From the NCBI RefSeq assembly GCF_928382285.1, contig NZ_CAKMSS010000005.1:62001-126000 (forward strand): DNA of 64,000 nt, written 5' to 3'. This document shows, piece by piece, positions 1-7,110 of the stretch. Origin of the DNA: Rothia nasimurium (lineage in GTDB: Bacteria > Actinomycetota > Actinomycetes > Actinomycetales > Micrococcaceae). A model generated the notes under the pieces. It made no database searches and was not told the origin of the DNA. It worked only from the letters and a program-made list of their open reading frames with translations. Position 1 is the first letter of the stretch; every line of letters begins with the position of its first letter. Made by a program: the position numbers and the translations under genes.

Positions 1-1
1 C

Positions 2-787
2 AACGAAACCATCGAAACCCTGCGCAACAGCACCGTATTCGGCACCGACGGCGAAAAGATTGGCAAGGTAGGCGAGCTCTACCTCGATGCCCAGACCGGC
101 GAACCCACCTTCGTCACCGTCAACACCGGTTTCTTCGGCACCAACGAATCCTTCATCCCCGTGGATAAGGCCCGCTACGCAGGCGAAGAAATCCACGTTC
201 CCTACACCAAGGAATTCGTCAAGGACGCCCCCAACATCGCAGAAGACGGCGAACTTTCACCCGCTGAAGAGCAGCGCCTCTACGAGTACTACTCACTCAC
301 CGCGGGCACCGCAGCCGCTGGCACCGCAACTGCCGGTGTAGCTAACACCGAGCGTCCTGCCGCCGACGCCCACGCAGCTCAGGCCACCGCATCTGCCGAG
401 AACGGCGACGTCGTTGCCCACGAAGAGCGCCTGAACGTTGGTACCGCCACCAGCGCAACCCAGACCGGCCAGGTCCGCCTGCGCAAGGTCGTCCGCACCG
501 AAACCGAAACCGTTGAGGTGCCCGTCCGCAAGGAAGAAATCGTTGTTGAGCGCACCAACCTCAAGGACGGCGAAGTAGTCGAGAACTACGACTTTGACTC
601 AGCTGAAGCTCAGGCAGACGTCACCGTCACTGCCCACGAAGAGCGCCCCGTTGTCTCCACCGAAACCGTAGCCACCGAGCGCGTCTCAGTTGGCAAGGAA
701 GTACGCACCGACACCGAGCGCGTCTCAGCAGACGTCCGCAAGGAAGAAATCGTTGTTGACGGCGATGACACCCGCAAGAAGTTCTAG
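2..787 (+). CDS. PRC-barrel/DUF2382 stress protein (5' end outside window)
   Basis: The frame is open from the first bases, so the gene begins upstream of the window. The visible N-terminal part (FGTDGEKIGKVGELYLD..., PTFVTVNTGFF) reads as a PRC-barrel domain. The C-terminal half carries two related DUF2382 (YsnF-type) units, starting near AHEERLNVG and AHEERPVVS and each ending in VRKEEIVV. A low-complexity Ala/Thr linker joins the two parts. Proteins of this kind are associated with general stress in actinobacteria, but their biochemical role is not established. The gene ends in TAG and is followed closely by a strong hairpin terminator. Codon use matches the surrounding housekeeping genes. 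Confidence 0.85.
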   Translation, partial: NETIETLRNSTVFGTDGEKIGKVGELYLDAQTGEPTFVTVNTGFFGTNESFIPVDKARYAGEEIHVPYTKEFVKDAPNIAEDGELSPAEEQRLYEYYSLTAGTAAAGTATAGVANTERPAADAHAAQATASAENGDVVAHEERLNVGTATSATQTGQVRLRKVVRTETETVEVPVRKEEIVVERTNLKDGEVVENYDFDSAEAQADVTVTAHEERPVVSTETVATERVSVGKEVRTDTERVSADVRKEEIVVDGDDTRKKF

Positions 788-822
788 TAATTTCTAAAGC
801 TGTGACTACCTCATAGCTACTG

Positions 823-865
823 TGAGCCCCGCACTTGATACTTCAGAGTGCGGGGCTCATTTATT
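823..865 (+). terminator. Rho-independent terminator of the DUF2382 gene
   Basis: The arms TGAGCCCCGCACT (823-835) and AGTGCGGGGCTCA (847-859) are perfectly complementary across an 11-nt loop, followed by TTTATTT. It lies 36 nt after the stop codon. Confidence 0.85.
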
Positions 866-890
866 TACCACTCCATCAGAAAGTAATTTC

Positions 891-1776
891 ATGTCTCATC
901 TTGAAGACCCCCGCTCCAAATATCCAGTGATTAGCCCATCCGAGCAGACTCAGCCCGAGCCTGGCCTGGATCAGAAAATGGAGCCTCTCGCTGATTTGGG
1001 CGAGAAAACCTATAAGGGCAATGGCCGCCTTGCTGGGCGCAATGCTCTGATTACCGGTGGTGACTCAGACCTTGGCGCGACGGTTGCTATTGCTTACGCC
1101 CGCGAGGGCGCCAACGTGGCGATTTCTTACCTGCCAGAAGAAGAGCCTGATGCTGAACTCATTATTAAGGCGATTGAGAACGCCGGGGTGAAGGCGCTGG
1201 CGCTACCGGGGGACCTGCGTGAGCTGGAGCAGTGCCAGGCCATCGTTGAAAAGACCGTAGAGGCTTTTGGAGGTCTCGATATCGTGGTCAATAATGCTAG
1301 CCGTCAGGTGTGGCATGAAAAGATTGAGGACCTCAGTGACGAGGACTTTGACCACACCATGAAGGCCAATATTTACTCGTCCTACCGTGTGACCAAGGCG
1401 GCTGTGCCTCACCTTAAGCCCGGCTCTTCGATTATCTTTACCTTATAGATCCAGGCCTATGATCCCTCAGAGACTCTGCTGGACTATGCTCTCACCAAGG
1501 CTGCGCAGAATAATTTCAGCAAGGGTCTGGCGCAGGCGCTGGCTCCTCGCGGTATTCGTGTGAACGCTTGTGGCACTGGGACCCTTCTGGACCCCGTTGC
1601 AGCCCAGCTATGGCCAGCCGATGGAGAAGCTGACTCAGTTCGGTCAGGATACTCCTCTGGGGCGTGCTGGTCAGCCGGCTGAAATTGCGGGTGCCTACGT
1701 CTTCCTGGTATCGGATGAGGCTTCCTATGTTGCGGGCGAGACCCTAGGTCTTACCGGCGGGCGTCCTACCCCGTAG
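891..1776 (+). pseudogene. SDR-family oxidoreductase, disrupted by a nonsense change and a frameshift
   Basis: The conceptual protein is a classical short-chain dehydrogenase of the YhdG/GsiB-neighbour type: a long N-terminal extension (PSEQTQPEPGLDQKMEPLAD), a glycine-rich cofactor site (ALITGGDSDLGA), an NNAS-type motif (VVNNAS) and a C-terminal VAGETLGLTGG. Two lesions break it. The active-site serine segment reads IIFTL followed by TAG at 1446-1448 where SIIFTSSIQAYDP is expected. One extra base near 1568 then moves the frame, so the usual RVNAVAPGPFWTPLQPS continues only in the next frame (from about 1570). Tyr and Lys of the YxxxK motif (DYALTKAA) remain downstream of the stop. The start ATG at 891 is chosen because an in-frame upstream ATG lies inside the preceding terminator. 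Confidence 0.85.
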
Positions 1777-1800
1777 GTTGCAAAACAACAGTGCGAAACC

Positions 1801-1850
1801 TGCCCCTGGCTCAGAGGTCTCTAAGGTCTCTGAACCAGGGGCGGGCTTTT
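1801..1850 (+). terminator. Hairpin terminator after the SDR pseudogene
   Basis: GCCCCTGG and TCAGAG on the left pair with CTCTGA and CCAGGGGC on the right, followed by GGGCTTTT. It lies 25 nt after the pseudogene stop and also faces the end of the convergent downstream gene. Confidence 0.75.
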
Positions 1851-1874
1851 GGTGAAGGCTTATGCGGAGGGTTT

Positions 1875-2474
1875 CTACCAGGGCAATTCAGCTGAGTCAT
1901 TCAAATAGATGAGGAAACCGATGACCTTCCTACTGGAATTGAAAGCAATCTGACCGACGGGTTTACCGTCTGTATGCTCTAGTGTGAAGTCTGCGATTGC
2001 GAAGATTGAGCTGTTCGGGATTTTGACGGTTGCCGAGAAAACTTTGAATTCGTGGGGGCTCGGGGCGTGTAGGTTGATGGAACCAACGCGCTGGAACTCG
2101 CCGCAGCCGTTCAACACTTCTTGCCAAACCTCGGCAAGCTTTTTCTTACCGAGACCTCGTTTGGCGGTGAAAGAGAAGTAGCTGTGCACCTTCTCCCAGT
2201 CTTGTTCTGAAACGCGATAAAGAACAGATTTTGCGGTGTTATTGAGGTGGGCCTGGGTTGCTTCTGAGAATTGCATGGGCGCGATCTCCTGAACTATTTT
2301 TGAGTATTTCTGAGCTGCTGCCTGGCGGCTAATCCCTAACGCTGAGCCAATCTCACCCCAGGAGTAACCATCCTTTTTAGCGACGGCAACACAGTGGTTG
2401 AGATAGTGTTCAGAGTCCTGAGCGGCCTCCTGGGCTAGAGCTATGTTCTCGAGTTGGGTTGGCAGATTTTCCAT
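1875..2474 (-). CDS. Putative HTH DNA-binding protein with DUF3887-like C-terminal domain
   Basis: The product is 199 residues from the ATG at 2474, chosen because AGGAG lies 7 nt upstream; a further ATG at 2501 lacks this signal. Residues about 30-60 (DGYSWGEIGSALGISRQAAAQKYSK) form a helix-turn-helix resembling sigma-factor or MarR-type recognition helices. The C-terminal half (LAEVWQEVLNGCGEFQRVGSI and following beta-rich segment) resembles the DUF3887 fold, whose function is not defined. There is no neighbour on the same strand. Two copies of a 14-bp direct repeat lie upstream and may be an operator. The HTH call is good; the C-terminal assignment is tentative. Confidence 0.7.
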   Translation of the reverse strand: MENLPTQLENIALAQEAAQDSEHYLNHCVAVAKKDGYSWGEIGSALGISRQAAAQKYSKIVQEIAPMQFSEATQAHLNNTAKSVLYRVSEQDWEKVHSYFSFTAKRGLGKKKLAEVWQEVLNGCGEFQRVGSINLHAPSPHEFKVFSATVKIPNSSIFAIADFTLEHTDGKPVGQIAFNSSRKVIGFLIYLNDSAELPW

Positions 2475-2499
2475 GGAGTCTCCTAGATGTGAAATCGTC

Positions 2500-2568
2500 A
2501 AGGTTTTATTTCGGTTCCACGTTTTAATGATACTCAGATTTGTGTGGGTATGTAAAGGTTTTATTTCG
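2500..2568 (-). promoter_or_regulatory. Direct-repeat candidate operator and promoter of the HTH gene
   Basis: AAGGTTTTATTTCG occurs at 2500-2513 and again at 2555-2568 on the plus strand, 55 bp apart. On the minus strand the distal copy overlaps a possible -35 (TTTACA). TATCAT lies 18 nt further on as a possible -10, and the second copy lies downstream of the expected transcription start. This layout suits autoregulation by the encoded HTH protein; that link is inference. Confidence 0.45.
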
Positions 2569-2716
2569 TTAGCACATAATGGCGGCTAGATGGAAGCTGT
2601 GGACGACGGAGTACGCCCCGAACAACCTTCTAACTCCAGCTTGGTGGGGGCGCGTCCTTTTCCTCCTTGCATCAAAGCTGGTACTGTGAGGTGCCCCGCT
2701 GACCGCGTCAGTTCAA

Positions 2717-3928
2717 GTGTGCGAAAATAGCTCAGTGACTCTTTCAACTGACACCCCCGCAGAAACCAGCGCCGCGCCGCAGCTTAAACTGCCGCCCCTG
2801 CAACTGGGCAAGCTGACCGTTGATACCCCCGTGGTGCTGGCGCCCATGGCAGGCGTAACCAATAAAGCCTTCCGCCGGCTCTGCCGCGACTACGGTGGCG
2901 GACTGTACGTGACCGAGATGGTCACAGCGCGGTCCCTGGTGGAGCGCAACCCCGAGTCCCTGCGCATTATTGACCATGACGGCGACGAAAAGATCCGCTC
3001 CATTCAGATTTACGGGGTGGACGCCGTCAACGTGGGTAAGGCAATCCGTATGGTGGTCGAAGAAGACCGCGCCGACCATATTGACCTGAACTTCGGTTGC
3101 CCCGTGCCCAAGGTGACTAAGCTGGGTGGCGGCTCAGCCCTGCCCTGGAAGACCGACCTCTTTACCGCTATCGTCCAGACCGCCGTGCGCGAGGCATCCC
3201 GCGGGGACGTGCCCCTGACTATCAAGATGCGTAAGGGCATTGACGAGGACCACCTGACCTACCTGGAATCAGCCAAAATCGCCCGCGACGCCGGGGTTGC
3301 AGCTATCGCCCTGCACGGCCGCACCGCCGCCCAACACTACTCGGGTAAGGCTGACTGGGACTCCATTGCCCGCCTGCGCGAAGCTATCCCCGACGTGCCA
3401 ATTCTGGGCAACGGCGATATTTTCTCAGCCGAGGACGCTATCGCCATGGTTGAACAGACAGGGGTGGACGGCATTGTGGTCGGCCGCGGCTGCCAGGGCC
3501 GCCCCTGGCTCTTTGGCGACCTTCAGAACGCCTTTGAGGGCTCGGAAGAGCGCCACCGCCCCTCTGTTTCTGAGGTGGCGGATATGATTTATCGCCACGC
3601 GGAACTGCTAGTTGAGACCTTTGGCGATGAGACCCGCGGCCTGCGCGAGATCCGCAAGCACGTGGCCTGGTACTTCCACGGCTATCCGGTGGGCGGCAAA
3701 CTGCGCGCCAAGATGTCTACCGTGCCCACCCTGGAAGCCTTCCGCGAGTACCTAGCGGAGCTGGATCACTCTATCGGCTACCCCGGTGCCGCTGTTGAGG
3801 GACCCCGTGGCCGAGCTGGCAACCCCAAGAAGCCCCACCTGCCCGACGGCTGGCTGAACTCCCGCGTCCTGGGAGACGCCGAGCGTCTGGGCCTGGTGGA
3901 TGCTGAACTGGATATCAGCGGCGGCTAG
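2717..3928 (+). CDS. dusB: tRNA-dihydrouridine synthase, DusB type
   Basis: A 403-residue FMN-dependent enzyme that reduces uridine to dihydrouridine in the tRNA D-loop. The TIM-barrel signatures are present: APMAGVTNKAFRRLCRDYGGG near the N-terminus, IDLNFGCPVPKVTKLGGGSAL with the catalytic cysteine in FGCP, IALHGRTAAQHYSG, ILGNGDIFS and VGRGCQGRPWLF for phosphate binding of FMN. The C-terminal helical domain (REIRKHVAWYFHGYPVGG) is the RNA-binding part of Dus enzymes. The start is the GTG at 2717; another GTG six codons in (2735) is equally possible because neither has a clear ribosome binding site. It converges on the downstream minus-strand gene. Confidence 0.93.
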   Translation: MCENSSVTLSTDTPAETSAAPQLKLPPLQLGKLTVDTPVVLAPMAGVTNKAFRRLCRDYGGGLYVTEMVTARSLVERNPESLRIIDHDGDEKIRSIQIYGVDAVNVGKAIRMVVEEDRADHIDLNFGCPVPKVTKLGGGSALPWKTDLFTAIVQTAVREASRGDVPLTIKMRKGIDEDHLTYLESAKIARDAGVAAIALHGRTAAQHYSGKADWDSIARLREAIPDVPILGNGDIFSAEDAIAMVEQTGVDGIVVGRGCQGRPWLFGDLQNAFEGSEERHRPSVSEVADMIYRHAELLVETFGDETRGLREIRKHVAWYFHGYPVGGKLRAKMSTVPTLEAFREYLAELDHSIGYPGAAVEGPRGRAGNPKKPHLPDGWLNSRVLGDAERLGLVDAELDISGG

Positions 3929-3950
3929 GGGAGCGGACGGCCGGGCCCGC

Positions 3951-4370
3951 CTAGTCCATATCGGGCGGCGGTGGGTCGGTGGGAGTTTTACCCTTCCACA
4001 GGTTCATGTCCCACATGATGGAGAAGGAACTCACCATGTGGAGGCTATGAAAGACTGCTCCACACTCTTCACCGTAGATGTCGCTGGCTGGGTCTGATGC
4101 GGCGATGGCCCGTACCGCCGTGATATTGAGGCAGATAACAAGGAGCAGTAGGAGAAGCCCGAGTATCCACTCGTAGACGAGCAGAGAAGCTGTTGCCATG
4201 GTGAGCAGGAGTGTTGCCCAACCTCTGAGGCTATTGCCCAGGAAGAAGTCGTGGGTGCCGAGGTAGCCCTGCCAGCAGGCCATCTGGTAGGCCCTGGACT
4301 TGGTGCGGATCAGCCTTTCATAACGAAAACGCTCCAGATCACCGTAGTTGGGTACGTACTTCTCGCTCAT
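3951..4370 (-). CDS. TM2-domain-like small membrane protein
   Basis: The product is 139 residues from the ATG at 4370 (MSEKYVPNYGD). The longer reading from 4409 adds 13 residues with no start support. The segment GYLGTHDFFLGNSLRGWATLL followed by a second hydrophobic stretch (YEWILGLLLLLLVICLNITA) resembles the TM2 domain, in which a GxHxFYLG motif precedes two membrane helices. The C-terminus is proline-rich and cytoplasmic or extracellular. The function is unknown. The gene stands alone, convergent with dusB and divergent from the DUF6176 gene. Confidence 0.65.
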   Translation of the reverse strand: MSEKYVPNYGDLERFRYERLIRTKSRAYQMACWQGYLGTHDFFLGNSLRGWATLLLTMATASLLVYEWILGLLLLLLVICLNITAVRAIAASDPASDIYGEECGAVFHSLHMVSSFSIMWDMNLWKGKTPTDPPPPDMD

Positions 4371-4430
4371 AGAAGACAACTGTACCTTCCAGTAGGGGGC
4401 ACAAACCATAGGTTACATTGAGTGCTTACC

Positions 4431-4475
4431 AGAATCGCGCAGGGCCCACAAGCGACGTGGGCGCTGCGCGATTCT
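4431..4475. repeat. Palindromic repeat C, copy 1
   Basis: The arms AGAATCGCGCAG (4431-4442) and CTGCGCGATTCT (4464-4475) are perfect, with a nested GCCCAC/GTGGGC stem (4444-4449, 4457-4462). The similarity to copy 2 runs outward to about 4422-4483. It lies between two divergent genes, so it does not terminate either of them. Confidence 0.85.
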
Positions 4476-4573
4476 TGTGGGCGCTAAGTGCCTGGCGGAG
4501 GGAACGGTATAACGTACACTCGCGGATGAAGAGATAGCCCTGGAGCTAAGAACACACTGGATAGAATCATGGT

Positions 4574-4936
4574 ATGCAGATTGAACTGACCCGATTTCGG
4601 GTAAAACCAGGCAAGCGACATAAGGTCGATGAATGGATGCTTTTCCTCAATCAGAACATGGAGGCTGTCAAAGAAACACTAGAGCCTGAGCACATGTATG
4701 TTGAGACAATCTTTGCCGAAACAATCGACGGAACCGATTACCTGTACTGGTATTCGGTGCGTGGGGAGGCTGGCTTGGAACAGAAGGTTACTGAGTCTGA
4801 GCACTGGTTGGACGAAAAACACGTCGAGTACTGGCGTGAATGTATCGATCCTACGTACCCGCCCCAAGATCTGTCACCGCGCGTGCACATGCTGCCTGAC
4901 CGCGTCCTGGCCTCCATGAAGCCGCTGCCCCAGTAA
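4574..4936 (+). CDS. DUF6176 family protein
   Basis: A 120-residue soluble protein (MQIELTRFRVKPGKRHKVDEWM...). The N-terminal pattern of a beta strand with RVKPGK then a helix, and later YWYSVRGE, resembles the DUF6176 family and more broadly the alpha-beta ferredoxin-like folds of monooxygenase-type dimers. No catalytic residue can be named. The start is the ATG at 4574; the spacing to an earlier GA-rich stretch is poor. The gene is bracketed by two copies of the same 62-bp hairpin repeat, so it may have moved or been duplicated as a cassette. Function unknown. Confidence 0.65.
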   Translation: MQIELTRFRVKPGKRHKVDEWMLFLNQNMEAVKETLEPEHMYVETIFAETIDGTDYLYWYSVRGEAGLEQKVTESEHWLDEKHVEYWRECIDPTYPPQDLSPRVHMLPDRVLASMKPLPQ

Positions 4937-4948
4937 ACAGTGCTTATC

Positions 4949-4993
4949 AGAATCGCGCAGGGTCCACGAGCGGCGTGGGCTCTGCGCGATTCT
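4949..4993. repeat. Palindromic repeat C, copy 2
   Basis: The same AGAATCGCGCAG (4949-4960) and CTGCGCGATTCT (4982-4993) arms as at 4431. The similarity spans about 4940-5001, in the same orientation, with only a few substitutions, mainly in the loop. It starts a few bases after the DUF6176 stop codon and may act as its terminator, although no T-run follows. Confidence 0.85.
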
Positions 4994-5120
4994 TGTGGGC
5001 ACCGGGTTTGTGAAGGGTAAAGGTGGGCGGACGCTGCACCCCGTTTCCCTGCCTCTGGGCAGGAAGAGCGGGGGCGGCGTCCGCCCCACTGAGCTGGGTG
5101 CACCCTCTAGACTTAAAAAC

Positions 5121-5681
5121 ATGCACACCCACACCCTGAGCCCTGAAACCCCGGCCGATAGCGCAGAAATTCGTGACCTGCTCCTGGCTGCCTTTGAGAC
5201 CAGCTACGAGGCCGACCTGGTCGATGCCCTGCGCAGCAATCCCAACGCCTGGGAACCGGGAATTTCCCTCACAGCCCGCGACACCGTCACCGGTGCTCTT
5301 ATCGGCTACATTCTCATTAGCCGCTGCTGGGTGGGCTCCTGGCCTGCCTATGCGCTTGCGCCCCTGGCCGTCCACCCCGATTACCAGGGCAGGGGAGTGG
5401 GCACCGCCCTAGCCGGTGAAGCTCTAGCCCGTGCGGCGGCGTCCGCCCAGGTCAGCAATGCACCCACCAGCCTGCTGGTGCTCGGAGAGCCCGCCTACTA
5501 CAGCCGTTTTGGGTTCGAGCCAGCAGCCCGCCACGGGGTACGCGCAGTCATCGACGGTATTGAGCCGGCTGCTCTGGCAGAAGCCCTGCAGCTCGTTAAC
5601 CTCACCCCCGACTACCCGCCTATCTCAGGCGAGGTCACCTGGCCCGCCGAATACGGCCTCGACCAGGGCGATGACCTCTAA
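5121..5681 (+). CDS. GNAT-family N-acetyltransferase
   Basis: The product is 186 residues from ATG 5121 (MHTHTLSPE). It carries the acetyl-CoA-binding motif A of GNAT enzymes (LAPLAVHPDYQGRGVGTALA, with the Q/RxxGxG/A loop) and the YhbS-like continuation LVLGEPAYYSRFGFEPA. YhbS-type proteins are acetyltransferases whose substrate is usually unknown. A TAGACT element ends 7 nt before the ATG and no Shine-Dalgarno is visible, so the transcript may be leaderless. A longer open frame from 4995 reads through the hairpin repeat and is rejected. Confidence 0.85.
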   Translation: MHTHTLSPETPADSAEIRDLLLAAFETSYEADLVDALRSNPNAWEPGISLTARDTVTGALIGYILISRCWVGSWPAYALAPLAVHPDYQGRGVGTALAGEALARAAASAQVSNAPTSLLVLGEPAYYSRFGFEPAARHGVRAVIDGIEPAALAEALQLVNLTPDYPPISGEVTWPAEYGLDQGDDL

Positions 5682-5729
5682 ACTGGAATCCCAGGCCTAG
5701 ATTGAACCGGTAGAGAAAAGACGAGATTC

Positions 5730-7067
5730 ATGAGCAGCACCTTCACCCCCGAACAGGCCCCCACCCCCGGCTATAGCGCAGCGGACGCCGAACGCTGGGT
5801 TCCCGAACACCACAAGTTTGTCTACCGCTCGCCCTTTGAACGCGACCGAGCCCGTGTGTTGCATTCTGCGGCCCTGCGCCGTCTCGGCGCCAAAACCCAG
5901 GTGGTTGATCCCGATACCGACGACTTCGTGCGTACCCGCCTGACCCACTCCCTCGAAGTTGCCCAGATTGGCCGCGAGCTGGGGCGCATGCTGGGCTGCG
6001 ACCCCGACGTGGTCGATACCGCCTGCCTCTCCCATGACCTCGGCCACCCGCCCTTTGGGCACAACGGTGAAACCGCCCTCGACCGGCTAGCGGCGGACGC
6101 CGGTGGGTTTGAGGGTAACGCCCAGACCCTGCGCCTGCTCACCCGCCTTGAACCCAAGGTGATTAGGCACGACGGTGGTTCTGCCGGGCTAAACCTGACC
6201 CGGGCGTCCTTGGACGCAACTTGCAAGTACCCCTGGACCCGCGCCAACGCCCCCGCCCGAACCGACGGCAAACCCAACCGCAAATTTGGCGTCTACACCG
6301 ACGACCTGCCCGTCTTCGAATGGCTCCGCGCCGGGGCTACCGAAGCCGGGGCTGCCCCCACCCAAAAATGCCTAGAAGCCCAGGTCATGGACCTCGCCGA
6401 CGATATCTCCTACTCCGTGCACGACGTTGAGGACGCCGTCTTCGGTGGGCACGTGCAGCTCGATGACCTGAAAAAGGCGGACGCCCGCCAGCAGGTTTTC
6501 GACAAAACCCGGCTCTGGTACCTGCCCGGGGTCGAGGACGCCACCCTCGACAAAGCCCTAACCCGCTTAGAGAACCTCAACCGCTGGGTGCCCAATATGA
6601 CGGGGACCCGCTCGTCCATGGCGGCGTTCAAGGCCCTTACCTCTAAGCTCATTGGGCGTTTTGCTGCCAGCGCCATGCTGGCAACCCGCGACGTCTACGG
6701 GGATGAACCGCTCACCCGCTACCAGGCCCAGCTGGTGGTGCCCGAAGAAACCGAGCACGAAATCGCCGTGCTCAAGGGTATAGCCACGGCATTTGTGATG
6801 GCTCCCCGCGATGCGGCAGCCGCGCAGACAACCGAGGGGAACCAGCAGGAGATTCTTGAATTCCTGGTGCACGCCCTCTTTGATAACCCCAACTACCTCG
6901 ACCCGGTCTTTGCCGCTGACCTGCAGGAGCTGGGGCGCAATGACGATACTGCCCGCCTGCGACTGGTGATTGACCAGGTCGCCTGCCTGACCGACCGCTC
7001 CGCGGTCGCCCTCTTCAAACGAATCACAGGAACCCACTGGGCGGTTGGCGACAAACCGCTGTGGTAA
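5730..7067 (+). CDS. dgt: Deoxyguanosinetriphosphate triphosphohydrolase
   Basis: A 445-residue HD-superfamily enzyme that splits dGTP, or dNTPs more generally, into deoxynucleoside and triphosphate. The metal-binding set is visible: RTRLTHSLEVAQIGR (H73), CLSHDLGHPPFGHNGE (H102, D103) and a later aspartate in MDLADDISYSVHDVEDA. Length fits the bacterial Dgt/SAMHD1-like group. It directly precedes dnaG, the usual actinobacterial pairing (dgt-dnaG), and links nucleotide-pool control with replication priming. Confidence 0.95.
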   Translation: MSSTFTPEQAPTPGYSAADAERWVPEHHKFVYRSPFERDRARVLHSAALRRLGAKTQVVDPDTDDFVRTRLTHSLEVAQIGRELGRMLGCDPDVVDTACLSHDLGHPPFGHNGETALDRLAADAGGFEGNAQTLRLLTRLEPKVIRHDGGSAGLNLTRASLDATCKYPWTRANAPARTDGKPNRKFGVYTDDLPVFEWLRAGATEAGAAPTQKCLEAQVMDLADDISYSVHDVEDAVFGGHVQLDDLKKADARQQVFDKTRLWYLPGVEDATLDKALTRLENLNRWVPNMTGTRSSMAAFKALTSKLIGRFAASAMLATRDVYGDEPLTRYQAQLVVPEETEHEIAVLKGIATAFVMAPRDAAAAQTTEGNQQEILEFLVHALFDNPNYLDPVFAADLQELGRNDDTARLRLVIDQVACLTDRSAVALFKRITGTHWAVGDKPLW

Positions 7068-7110
7068 GCCAAAACCCACCGGCTTGACGGCCCAGACTAA
7101 AATTGAACCC

